Below, one piece after another: positions 7,680 to 14,892 of a DNA stretch of 43,688 nt (positions within the stretch are counted from its first letter, which is position 1; every line of letters starts with the position of its first letter). The notes below the pieces were generated by a model. The model searched no databases, had not been told where the DNA came from, and was given only the letters and a program-made list of their open reading frames with translations. This stretch comes from an uncultured Lachnospiraceae bacterium. Lineage in GTDB: Bacteria; Bacillota; Clostridia; Lachnospirales; Lachnospiraceae. The position numbers were made by a program, and so were the translations under genes. The stretch spans positions 1-43,688 of the forward strand of contig CAJURT010000031.1 in the NCBI GenBank assembly GCA_910588875.1. Direction: 5' to 3'.

Positions 7680-9542
7680 TCAGGAAAGCTGCTCCAGCAC
7701 CCAATCCACATCATTGGTGGTCTTTAAGGTCTCCAGACGAGCCGGATCCTCCAAAAGGGTGCAAAGTTTACTCAAAAGATCCAGGTGCTCATCACCGATT
7801 CCGGCAATCCCGAAAACAAGCTGTGCCTTCTCTGCCCCAAAATCGACTCCTTCCGGATACTGGAAAAACACGATTCCGGTTTTCTTAACCGTGCCTTTCG
7901 CCTGGGTAGTCCCATGAGGAATTGCCACGCCCATACCAATATAAGTGGAAACCAGCTTTTCTCTCTCCTGCATGGCATCAATATAGGTTTCATCCACATA
8001 CCCAAGTTTTGCCAGCATCTCACCGGCTGCCTGGATCGCCTCTTCCTTGCTCACCGGTTTCCGGCCCAGATGGATGCCTTCCGCAATAATCACCTGCTTT
8101 TTCACCGGGACATCCGGTATCACAATATCTGTATTCTCCCCTGCCGGTGCTGCCGGTGCATCCCCTGTGGTCAATTGCACATACAAAGCATCCAGAGCCG
8201 GATCCGCAAGGAAATTGCCGATTGTAATCAGCTGAGCCTGGGGCGCGGATTTTTTCGCCCGGTCGGCAAGGGTGGTCTGGACAACCGCAATGTCACAATC
8301 CGACGGGATATTATCCACCGAAGTGTTTGTCACCGTGATGTCCGGGCGGTGCGCCTTAATGCGGTTACGGAATTTTGTTGCCCCCATAGCCGATGAACCC
8401 ATGCCCGCATCACAGGCAAAAATAATCTTTTTGATCTCAGATGCCTTTTCAATCGTGCCCGGGACTACCGCTTCCCCCTTGGCCTGGGCTTTCATGGCTG
8501 CCATCTCACTCTGAGCCTCCTCCAGGCTCTTCCCTCCGGCCATTCTTACCAGCACCGATGCTATTGCAAACGATATCCCGGCCGAGAGAGCCACACCAGC
8601 AATTACTTTCAGCATATCCGGCCCTGGCGTCATCATCATATAGGCAATGATGGATCCCGGGGATGCCGGCCCTACCAGGCCGCATCCAGTCATATTAAAC
8701 CAGAAAATGCCTACAATGCTTCCCACAATCGGGGCTACAATAACCAGCGGATTCATCAAAATATACGGGAAATAAATTTCATGGATCCCGCCCAGCAGGT
8801 GAATAATCACCGCACCCGGGGCAGAGTCCTTGGTGGCTTTATCTTTGCAGAAAAACATATAAGCCAGCAATACCCCAAGCCCGGGGCCAGGATTCGGTTC
8901 CAGCATATACATGATCGACTTCCCTGCCTCCGCAGCCTGTGCTGTAGCGATGGGAGTGAAAATGCCATGGTTAATGGCGTTATTAAGGAACAGCACCTTT
9001 GCCGGTTCTATGAATATTGCAACCAGCGGAAGCAGTTCTTTTTCCACCAATGCATTTACGCCTGCAGACATTACGTCCAAAATCCCGCTCATCACCGGGC
9101 CAATCACCAGGTATCCAAGCATGGCCAGCAGCATACCGATAATACCCGCCGAAAAATTATTAATCAGCATCTCAAAGCCTGCCGGCATATGGCCGTCCAT
9201 GGTTTCATCAAATTTCTTGATGCAGAAACCGGCCAAAGGCCCGATTACCATCGCTGCCATCAGCATGGTAATGGAAGTATTACTCATAATTGCACCGATT
9301 ACAGCTATTGCCCCCACTACCCGGCCGCGGTCGCCGCCTATCATCCGGCCGCCGGTAGACGCAATCAACACCGGGATCAGATAAGTCAGCATGGGGCCAA
9401 CCATGCTGTTGAAGCCTTCATTCGGCATCCACCCCGTATCAATAAACAGTGCAGCCAAAAAACCAAAGGCAATCAGTGCGCCGATGTTCGGCATTACCAT
9501 TGCCGATAAAAATTTACCAAATTTCTGTACACTATTCTTCAA
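7680..9542 (-). CDS. mtlA: Mannitol-type PTS transporter, fused EIICBA
   Basis: A 620-residue membrane permease and phosphotransferase that takes up and phosphorylates a hexitol. Domain order is EIIC (about 1-340; NHGIFTPIA at 191-199 and GGIHEIYFPYILMNP at 251-265 are MtlA signatures), EIIB (active Cys377 in FACDAGMGSSAMGA), and EIIA (His543 in GVAIPHGTTQAKG). The length is close to E. coli MtlA. The start is read as TTG at 9542 because AGGAGGA (9549-9555) lies six nt before it and translation then begins KNSVQKFGKF, the usual MtlA start; a 55-codon extension to an upstream ATG has no RBS. Last gene of the kinase-dehydrogenase-DeoR-PTS set; the 174-nt gap before it shows no clear promoter. 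Confidence 0.93.
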   Translation of the reverse strand: MKNSVQKFGKFLSAMVMPNIGALIAFGFLAALFIDTGWMPNEGFNSMVGPMLTYLIPVLIASTGGRMIGGDRGRVVGAIAVIGAIMSNTSITMLMAAMVIGPLAGFCIKKFDETMDGHMPAGFEMLINNFSAGIIGMLLAMLGYLVIGPVMSGILDVMSAGVNALVEKELLPLVAIFIEPAKVLFLNNAINHGIFTPIATAQAAEAGKSIMYMLEPNPGPGLGVLLAYMFFCKDKATKDSAPGAVIIHLLGGIHEIYFPYILMNPLVIVAPIVGSIVGIFWFNMTGCGLVGPASPGSIIAYMMMTPGPDMLKVIAGVALSAGISFAIASVLVRMAGGKSLEEAQSEMAAMKAQAKGEAVVPGTIEKASEIKKIIFACDAGMGSSAMGATKFRNRIKAHRPDITVTNTSVDNIPSDCDIAVVQTTLADRAKKSAPQAQLITIGNFLADPALDALYVQLTTGDAPAAPAGENTDIVIPDVPVKKQVIIAEGIHLGRKPVSKEEAIQAAGEMLAKLGYVDETYIDAMQEREKLVSTYIGMGVAIPHGTTQAKGTVKKTGIVFFQYPEGVDFGAEKAQLVFGIAGIGDEHLDLLSKLCTLLEDPARLETLKTTNDVDWVLEQLS

Positions 9543-9716
9543 AACAGTTCCTCCTACATTGCACCAGTCCAACCATTCCAGGTTATCCACCCCTATGTTG
9601 CCCTGTATTCTCTCCCTATTGCAGCAATGCGGAACTGATCTCTGCTGTCCCAGGCCTCCCGGAAGCCAAAGCATCTCTCGCATCCGGTCATGAAAACCGC
9701 CATGCAAAGTCTCCGG

Positions 9717-10478
9717 CTATATAACCGGCACATGAAGCCTGCGGCATTCCTCCAAAAAGCCATCTGGCAGATTGCCGTCTGAAACTATCCTGTCAATCTC
9801 TTCCAGTCCGCAAATCCGGAAAGTGCTTCTTATCCCTACTTTAGAGGAATCCATAAGTACGATCACCTGTTCTGACTGCCGGATGGCCGTCATCTTTAAA
9901 ATAGCCTCCTCATTGCTGCCGCAGGTAAATCCCGTATCATGGCTATAGCTGGTCACCCCCAAAAAAGCCTGGCTGAAGTTTACCCGTTCCAGTTCCTTTA
10001 CGGCAGAAATCCCATATACGCTTTGGCTATAACGGTTCAGCCTGCCCCCCGGGATCATGACCGTGGGCCTGGAAAGGCCCGCAAGTTCCGTGGCACAGCT
10101 TAACCCCGTGGTGTAAATCAGGTTTGACTGATTCGGGAATTGACGGGCCAGCATGGTTGTGGTGCTTCCGGAATCCACAAAAACCGTGGTGTCCGGCCGC
10201 AGCAGGGACACCGCCTTTTCTGCGATTCTTAGTTTTTCCGGAATGTTGCGGACCGCACGTTTGCTCAGATAGTCATCCGTTCCGACCACCACCTGGACAG
10301 ACTTCGCCCCTCCGTGGATACGCACAATCCGTTTTGCTTCATCCAGAATCCTCAGATCTGTACGCAGTGTCATCTCTGACACATAGGAAAAGACTTCTTT
10401 TAATTGGGAAAAGCTGACAGTTCCATGTTCATTGATCAGTTCAACAATCGCATTTCTGCGTGTTTCCATAGAATCCAA
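9717..10478 (-). CDS. DeoR family transcriptional regulator of the polyol operon
   Basis: A 253-residue sugar-phosphate-responsive repressor. The N-terminal DeoR helix-turn-helix is at about 9-60 ('ELINEHGTVSFSQLKEVF' and 'SEMTLRTDLRILDE'), and the sensor domain shows 'VFVDSGSTTTMLARQFP' and 'IPGGRLNRYSQSVYG', the usual phosphosugar-binding blocks. I choose the TTG at 10478, since GGGAGG (10485-10490) is six nt upstream; the ATG at 10469 would be 15 nt from the RBS. It lies inside the operon it probably regulates. DeoR-family FruR proteins respond to fructose-1-phosphate (established), which would fit the kinase here (inference). Two alternative hairpins overlap its RBS region. Confidence 0.9.
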   Translation of the reverse strand: MDSMETRRNAIVELINEHGTVSFSQLKEVFSYVSEMTLRTDLRILDEAKRIVRIHGGAKSVQVVVGTDDYLSKRAVRNIPEKLRIAEKAVSLLRPDTTVFVDSGSTTTMLARQFPNQSNLIYTTGLSCATELAGLSRPTVMIPGGRLNRYSQSVYGISAVKELERVNFSQAFLGVTSYSHDTGFTCGSNEEAILKMTAIRQSEQVIVLMDSSKVGIRSTFRICGLEEIDRIVSDGNLPDGFLEECRRLHVPVI

Positions 10479-10484
10479 AATATA

Positions 10485-10524
10485 CCTCCCGTCTGTGCCG
10501 GAAAGCCACAGACGGGATTCCGGC
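10485..10524 (-). promoter_or_regulatory. Mutually exclusive hairpins at the deoR-like gene's RBS
   Basis: In the minus-strand transcript, hairpin B pairs GCCGGAA with TTCCGGC (10518-10524 with 10497-10503). Hairpin A pairs CCCGTCTGTG with CACAGACGGG (10507-10516 with 10488-10497). They share bases, so only one can form. Hairpin A takes up the GGG of the GGGAGG ribosome binding site; hairpin B leaves it free. They fill nearly the whole 51-nt gap after the dehydrogenase stop. Confidence 0.65.
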
Positions 10525-10529
10525 AAACC

Positions 10530-11798
10530 TTATTCGTTTATAAAATTAGCCAGCAAATATTCCTCTGCCTCCGGGCACCACAGCCCCTGATGGGCATCCA
10601 CAATATCGGCCAGGGCAATCAGACGTGAATCATTGTTCTTCTCCCCCTTTGCCCTCAGATCCGTCAGTGCCGTCAGCGGCATGGAAAGCCAGGTATAAAT
10701 CAGTTTTTTGCCCCCCGGGATTTTCGGCAGGTTCAACGTTGTCTCTGCCACGGAATCCAAGCCGCCGATATGGGTAACCATTACTGCCGGATTGATCCGC
10801 TTTGCAGCCGTCAGTTCCAGTGATTCAATCATATCCGCCGTATTGCCGCCTGTGGTACCCATCACATGGGTGGAATTATAGTGTACATCATAGAAATTCA
10901 TGGTAGCGCTGAACTTATTGTCCGTGGGGCCGGCAAAGAAATTCAGGCAGCCGTCACGCCCCAAAATAGCGCTGGACTGTGTCACCACTGCAGCCACCGG
11001 TGCATAGCAAAGGACATCGTCATAACCGGTTCCGCCGGAAATCTTCAGCAATTCTGCTACCGGATCCTCAAACTTCCCGGTATTGACAAAATGAACCTCA
11101 ATCCCTTCCTTAGCATACTCCTCGGGCGGGAACAGCTGTGCTGCCCGATCAAGACGGCTCTGGTCCAGGTCAGTCACTACCACCATTGACGGACGGATAT
11201 CACGGTGCAGCGCATAGGTCAGCGCCCCCAGTCCCATCGGGCCGGCACCCGCCATAATTGCCAGCTTGCCGTTTTCCTTGATCCCCATCTGGTGCGTATA
11301 GACCCCCATCTGCGTATGGTAGGCGGCGTTAAAGGCGCCAATGCTGCAGGACATTGGCTCCGCCAGGGATGCCTCATAATACGCCCGTCCCTTGTACTCT
11401 AAAAGACAGCCCAGTTCCATCACTTCTGCCGGAATGATGCAGTAAGTGGCATCTCCCCCAAAGAACTCATAAGAATACCCCGGGCTCCACATGGTTCCTT
11501 TATAATTCAGTGCCGGCTGCAGGGTAAACTTCATTCCTGGCTTAAAAGTATCCTGATGGTTTTTGCCCACCTTGATAATATCCCCTGCGAACTCATGGCC
11601 CATGATTGCCGGATGCTCCGCCACATCGTCATGGACACGTTTATGCTTCTCGCCGAGAATAGCACACTTATAGGTAGACATGCAAATACTGTCAGAAACT
11701 ACCTTTACCAGAATCTCATCATCCGTGATCTCCGGCAATTCAAACTCTTCCAGCCTCAGATCATTTGCTCCATGCAGCCTAACCCCTCTTGCTTTCAT
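10530..11798 (-). CDS. Zinc-binding alcohol dehydrogenase, L-sorbose-1-phosphate reductase-like
   Basis: A 422-residue medium-chain dehydrogenase. The catalytic-zinc region is seen as 'DSICMSTYKCA' and 'HPAIMGHEFAGDIIKVG' (GHE motif), and the NAD(P)-binding Rossmann turn as 'AIMAGAGPMGLGALTYAL'. The unusual length and the middle segment 'YSYEFFGGDATYCIIP' match the SorE-like group that interconverts ketose-1-phosphates and hexitol phosphates. AAAGGAG precedes the ATG. It lies 110 nt after the kinase gene and has its own TGTTG-N3-CAACA operator-like site upstream. In this operon it probably oxidises the hexitol phosphate made by the PTS; which product it makes is discussed in the findings. Confidence 0.85.
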   Translation of the reverse strand: MKARGVRLHGANDLRLEEFELPEITDDEILVKVVSDSICMSTYKCAILGEKHKRVHDDVAEHPAIMGHEFAGDIIKVGKNHQDTFKPGMKFTLQPALNYKGTMWSPGYSYEFFGGDATYCIIPAEVMELGCLLEYKGRAYYEASLAEPMSCSIGAFNAAYHTQMGVYTHQMGIKENGKLAIMAGAGPMGLGALTYALHRDIRPSMVVVTDLDQSRLDRAAQLFPPEEYAKEGIEVHFVNTGKFEDPVAELLKISGGTGYDDVLCYAPVAAVVTQSSAILGRDGCLNFFAGPTDNKFSATMNFYDVHYNSTHVMGTTGGNTADMIESLELTAAKRINPAVMVTHIGGLDSVAETTLNLPKIPGGKKLIYTWLSMPLTALTDLRAKGEKNNDSRLIALADIVDAHQGLWCPEAEEYLLANFINE

Positions 11799-11834
11799 AA
11801 TAATAACTCCTTTCCTATAATAGCGAATTTTTCC

Positions 11835-11847
11835 TGTTGTTTCAACA
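11835..11847. promoter_or_regulatory. Operator-like palindrome upstream of the dehydrogenase
   Basis: TGTTG-TTT-CAACA, the same half-sites and spacing as the site upstream of the kinase gene. It lies in the 110-nt gap between kinase and dehydrogenase, 36 nt upstream of the dehydrogenase start. Confidence 0.6.
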
Positions 11848-11908
11848 AAAACATGATATATCTATAAATAAAAACTCCCTCTCGCTTGCTTCCGTCCTGC
11901 GTAAATGG

Positions 11909-12844
11909 TCAACGCAGCTTATGGAAGACTACCTTCGGCATCAATTCTTCAATCACGCTGTACTCTGCTGCCTGGGTTCCGCTGCACATCACATTAGCCG
12001 CCCCAGTTGCCGTAGACAAACGAACCATATCCTCCAGCGCCATGCCGGACTCCTCCGCCACCGCGAGGGCAGCCACCACGCTGTCTCCGGCACCTACGGT
12101 GCTCCCCACCGGTACCTTCAAGCCTTCTGCATAGATTGTGGCCTCCTCTGTCACATACAAGGCTCCCTCTCCTCCCATGGATACCACAATCTTGGTAATG
12201 CCATGCTTTTCCATCAAGCTGCGTGCTGCCTGCTCCAACTCCTGTGGAGTCTTTAATATCTGGCCGAACAGACGGGAAATCTCGTGGTTATTCGGCTTAA
12301 TCAAATAAGGTGATGCCAAAAGCCCTTCTGCCAGCAGTTCCCCATCTGCATCCAGAATCACCTTTGCCCCCTTTTCCCGGCAGGCCTTCACCCAGGTGTG
12401 GTATGTATCCTTCGGTGCCCCCTTTGGCAAACTTCCGGAAAGAACCACAAGGTCATCCTTGGAAATCTTACCAAGCAGTTCTCCCAAAAGCCCGTTCAGC
12501 AAGTCCTCTGAAACGGTAAGCCCCGGCTCGTTAATGTCGGTATTGGTATGCTTTTCCGGATCCACCACCTTCAGGTTTGTACGGGTCTCCCCCTCCGCAA
12601 AATGAAAGCTGGATTCCAATCCCATATCCTCCAACGCCGACTGGATCGCCTTCCCGGTTGCCCCTCCGAGAATTCCGGTAGCAATGCTTTTGCTGCCAAG
12701 TTTGCTAACTACTTTGGAAACATTGATCCCTTTTCCCCCCGGGTCCGTGCGCATCCATGTGATACGATTCACGCTGTCAATGGCAAATGACGGGATTTCT
12801 ACCGTCTTATCCAGAGCCGGGTTAAGTGTTACAGTGAAAATCAT
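11909..12844 (-). CDS. fruK: 1-phosphofructokinase family (PfkB superfamily) sugar-phosphate kinase
   Basis: A 311-residue cytoplasmic kinase, the usual FruK/LacC length. The ends of the PfkB fold are seen as 'MIFTVTLNPALDKTV' and 'DPGGKGINVSKVVSKLG' (PfkB signature 1), and the catalytic/anion-hole motif STVGAGDSVVAAL (248-260, base Asp254). AAGGAGGAGAAGG precedes the ATG. It is the first gene of the polyol operon, behind a strong promoter with phased operators. FruK phosphorylates fructose-1-phosphate to the 1,6-bisphosphate; a tagatose-6-phosphate or 6-phosphofructokinase specificity cannot be excluded from the sequence. Confidence 0.88.
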   Translation of the reverse strand: MIFTVTLNPALDKTVEIPSFAIDSVNRITWMRTDPGGKGINVSKVVSKLGSKSIATGILGGATGKAIQSALEDMGLESSFHFAEGETRTNLKVVDPEKHTNTDINEPGLTVSEDLLNGLLGELLGKISKDDLVVLSGSLPKGAPKDTYHTWVKACREKGAKVILDADGELLAEGLLASPYLIKPNNHEISRLFGQILKTPQELEQAARSLMEKHGITKIVVSMGGEGALYVTEEATIYAEGLKVPVGSTVGAGDSVVAALAVAEESGMALEDMVRLSTATGAANVMCSGTQAAEYSVIEELMPKVVFHKLR

Positions 12845-12867
12845 GTCGCCTTCTCCTCCTTCATTTT

Positions 12868-12902
12868 TTGTTGATTCAACAATATTTATTTTTGTTTCAA
12901 CA
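12868..12902. promoter_or_regulatory. Two phased operator sites downstream of the fruK-like promoter
   Basis: Site 1 is the palindrome TTGTTGATTCAACAA (12868-12882); site 2 is TTTTG-TTT-CAACA (12890-12902), a degenerate copy. Their centres are 21 bp apart, two helical turns. A further CAACA half-site is at 12920-12924 within the promoter spacer. The two full sites lie just after the predicted transcription start, where a bound repressor would block RNA polymerase. The DeoR protein of the operon is the obvious candidate. Confidence 0.75.
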
Positions 12903-12912
12903 ACTTATACAT

Positions 12913-12941
12913 ATAATATCAACAATTTTTCCATTTGTCAA
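12913..12941 (-). promoter_or_regulatory. Predicted promoter of the polyol operon
   Basis: Minus strand: -35 TTGACA (12936-12941, full consensus), 17-nt spacer, -10 TATTAT (12913-12918). The start codon of the kinase gene is about 60 nt downstream of the predicted start site. Confidence 0.8.
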
Positions 12942-12985
12942 CTGTTATTTCAAAAGTTTTTTGTTTTTCTGCACTCATTTAAGCT

Positions 12986-13033
12986 AAAAACAGGCATGGC
13001 AGGATTTGTTGCCTTTCCTGCCATACCTGTTTT
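12986..13033 (-). terminator. Terminator of the two-component/ABC operon
   Basis: Arms of 17 bp (12987-13003 and 13017-13033) pair with a single G-T wobble; both ends are A/T-rich, giving GTTTTTAGC after the stem on the minus strand. It starts directly after the permease stop codon at 13035. Confidence 0.85.
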
Positions 13034-13034
13034 C

Positions 13035-13949
13035 TTATAAAAACCTTTTTCCGGACCCCGTCTTTGGCTTCAATGCCCGGACTGCTATCCGGATCAAAAC
13101 CGCCGCTATCGCCACCTGGATCGCCGCACTACAGCCGACCCAGTTCCGGCTGACAAAACTTTCTCCATGCTTTCCAAACCACTGTGTGATTTCCCCTCCT
13201 GCTGTACCTCCCCCTGCCAGGCGCAGCATTGTCATCACAAAAGTCATTGTGGGGTTCATTAACAGTAAATATAAAAATCCGCCGGAACTTCCCTCCCCTG
13301 CCCCGGCATTGGAGGAAGCCAGATATGCCCCGCCAGGCATCCTGTTAAAAAACAATGCCAGCTGATTGACCCCGTAAGTGCCAACCACGATAATTCCCAT
13401 CACCCCATAGGCTGCCACTGTGGACAGGGTTGATTTCTTAAACAATGCGGAACAGCATATCCCCAGGCTGCCGGCAAACAATGCCGCTACCACATAGCAG
13501 ACCAGCAGCAGCACAATATCCTTTACCGTAACTCCCCCATAGACAAATACCAGCGCCAAAATCGGAAAACTGGAAACAATCATCAATATCATAGTGCTCA
13601 TGGATGCCCCCAGCTTTCCCAGTACAATCTGGAGAGGATCCATCTTCGTGGAAAGCATCAGATCCAGGGTCTGCCGTTCCCGTTCCCCGCTAATGCTGCC
13701 TGCCGTAATCGCCGGCATAATAAACACCAGCATAACAAACTCCAATACCGCCACAAACAGATACAGATCCAGGAAACTGCCATATTGGATCTCTGCTGTC
13801 ACCCGGATCTGCGCCAGCATAGAATACATATTCAAAAGCGCCACCAACGCCAAAATCCCATTAAACACCAGCAGCACCAGGGCCAGGCGGAAACTGCGGG
13901 AACTAACCCGCATTTCCCGCTTATAAACCGGATTCACGATCATATTCAT
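13035..13949 (-). CDS. ABC-2 type transporter permease
   Basis: A 304-residue membrane protein with six hydrophobic segments. 'VNPVYKREMRVSSRSFRLAL' at the N-terminus, followed by 'AGSISGERERQTLDLMLSTKMDPLQIVLGKL' (the conserved coupling region of ABC-2 permeases near residue 86-116), identifies the family. The start overlaps the end of the ATPase gene by 29 nt, with AAAGGGTGGTG before it, so the two are translationally coupled. It is the last gene of the operon and is followed by a strong terminator. Substrate unknown. Confidence 0.88.
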   Translation of the reverse strand: MNMIVNPVYKREMRVSSRSFRLALVLLVFNGILALVALLNMYSMLAQIRVTAEIQYGSFLDLYLFVAVLEFVMLVFIMPAITAGSISGERERQTLDLMLSTKMDPLQIVLGKLGASMSTMILMIVSSFPILALVFVYGGVTVKDIVLLLVCYVVAALFAGSLGICCSALFKKSTLSTVAAYGVMGIIVVGTYGVNQLALFFNRMPGGAYLASSNAGAGEGSSGGFLYLLLMNPTMTFVMTMLRLAGGGTAGGEITQWFGKHGESFVSRNWVGCSAAIQVAIAAVLIRIAVRALKPKTGSGKRFL

Positions 13950-14892
13950 AGGACAGCACCACCCTTTCCTCCTCGTGATTCGTCAGCTGCATAAACACCG
14001 CTTCCAGGTTGCCCGGCTCCCGCACAAATCCCCTGACCTGGACCCCGGCCTGGATCAGTTCTGCCAAAAGCCCGCTTTCCTGCCGTTCGCTTCCGGCAAA
14101 CTGCACCATAATATCGCGGTTTTTTACTGAAATCGCCCGCACCAGCGGATGTTCCTTCAAAAGAGCCATGGCTGCTTCCATATTTTTATAAACGGAAATA
14201 ATCACTGGTTTTGATGTGTGGATCTTCTCCGTAATCCCCTCCACACTCCCTTCCAGCAGCATCCTCCCTGCATCCACAATCCCTACGTCTGTGCAAAGTT
14301 CCGCCAGATCCGCCAAAAGATGGGAACTCAGCAAAATTGTCATCCCCTGTGAATTCAGTTCCCTCAGTGTCTCCCTGAATTCCAGCCTCGTCCTGGGATC
14401 CAGCCCCGCGGAAGGCTCATCCATCAGCAAAAGCACCGGTTCATGCAGCAAAGCCCGGGCCAGGCAGAGCCTTTGCTTCATCCCCCATGACAATCCATCC
14501 ACAAAGAAATCCTGTTTGTCCCCCAAACCAACCTGTTCCAGCAGAGTCTGGGAACGTTTCCGGGCCTTTAGCCCTTCTATCCCATAACAGGAAGCAAAAA
14601 ATTCCATGTATTCTGATACCTTCAGATTATCATACACACCAAAATAATCCGGCACATATCCGATTTTCTCCTTCAGAAGGGCCGGTTCCCTTAAGGCGTC
14701 AATACCATCCACCTCAACACTGCCTTCGTCGGGCAAAAGCAGCCCGCTGATAATTTTGAGGGTGGTCGTCTTTCCCGCGCCGTTTGGCCCTACAAAACCA
14801 TACAAGGCCCCATCATGGATGTCCATATCCAGCCCATCCAGCGCATGGTAATTTCCATATATTTTCCTTAGATTCCGGATCCTTAACATCAC
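13921..14892 (-). CDS. ABC transporter ATP-binding protein
   Basis: A 323-residue ATPase. Walker A is GPNGAGKT (about 35-42), the Q-loop 'IGYVPDYFGVYDN', the signature LSWGMKQRLCLARAL (a variant of LSGGQ with Trp in the third position), Walker B LLLMDEPSAGLDP, and the H-loop 'LLSSHLLADL'. The C-terminal 100 residues form an extension typical of drug/lantibiotic or gliding-type exporters. It overlaps the upstream 826-residue protein by 4 nt (ATGA) and the permease downstream by 29 nt, so the three are one translational unit. Confidence 0.93.
   Translation of the reverse strand: MMLRIRNLRKIYGNYHALDGLDMDIHDGALYGFVGPNGAGKTTTLKIISGLLLPDEGSVEVDGIDALREPALLKEKIGYVPDYFGVYDNLKVSEYMEFFASCYGIEGLKARKRSQTLLEQVGLGDKQDFFVDGLSWGMKQRLCLARALLHEPVLLLMDEPSAGLDPRTRLEFRETLRELNSQGMTILLSSHLLADLAELCTDVGIVDAGRMLLEGSVEGITEKIHTSKPVIISVYKNMEAAMALLKEHPLVRAISVKNRDIMVQFAGSERQESGLLAELIQAGVQVRGFVREPGNLEAVFMQLTNHEEERVVLSYEYDRESGL

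Noticed and set aside
9543..9707. N-terminal extension of the PTS gene to an upstream ATG
   Set aside because: The extension has no RBS and adds 55 residues unlike any EIIC; the TTG at 9542 has a perfect RBS and gives the usual MtlA N-terminus.
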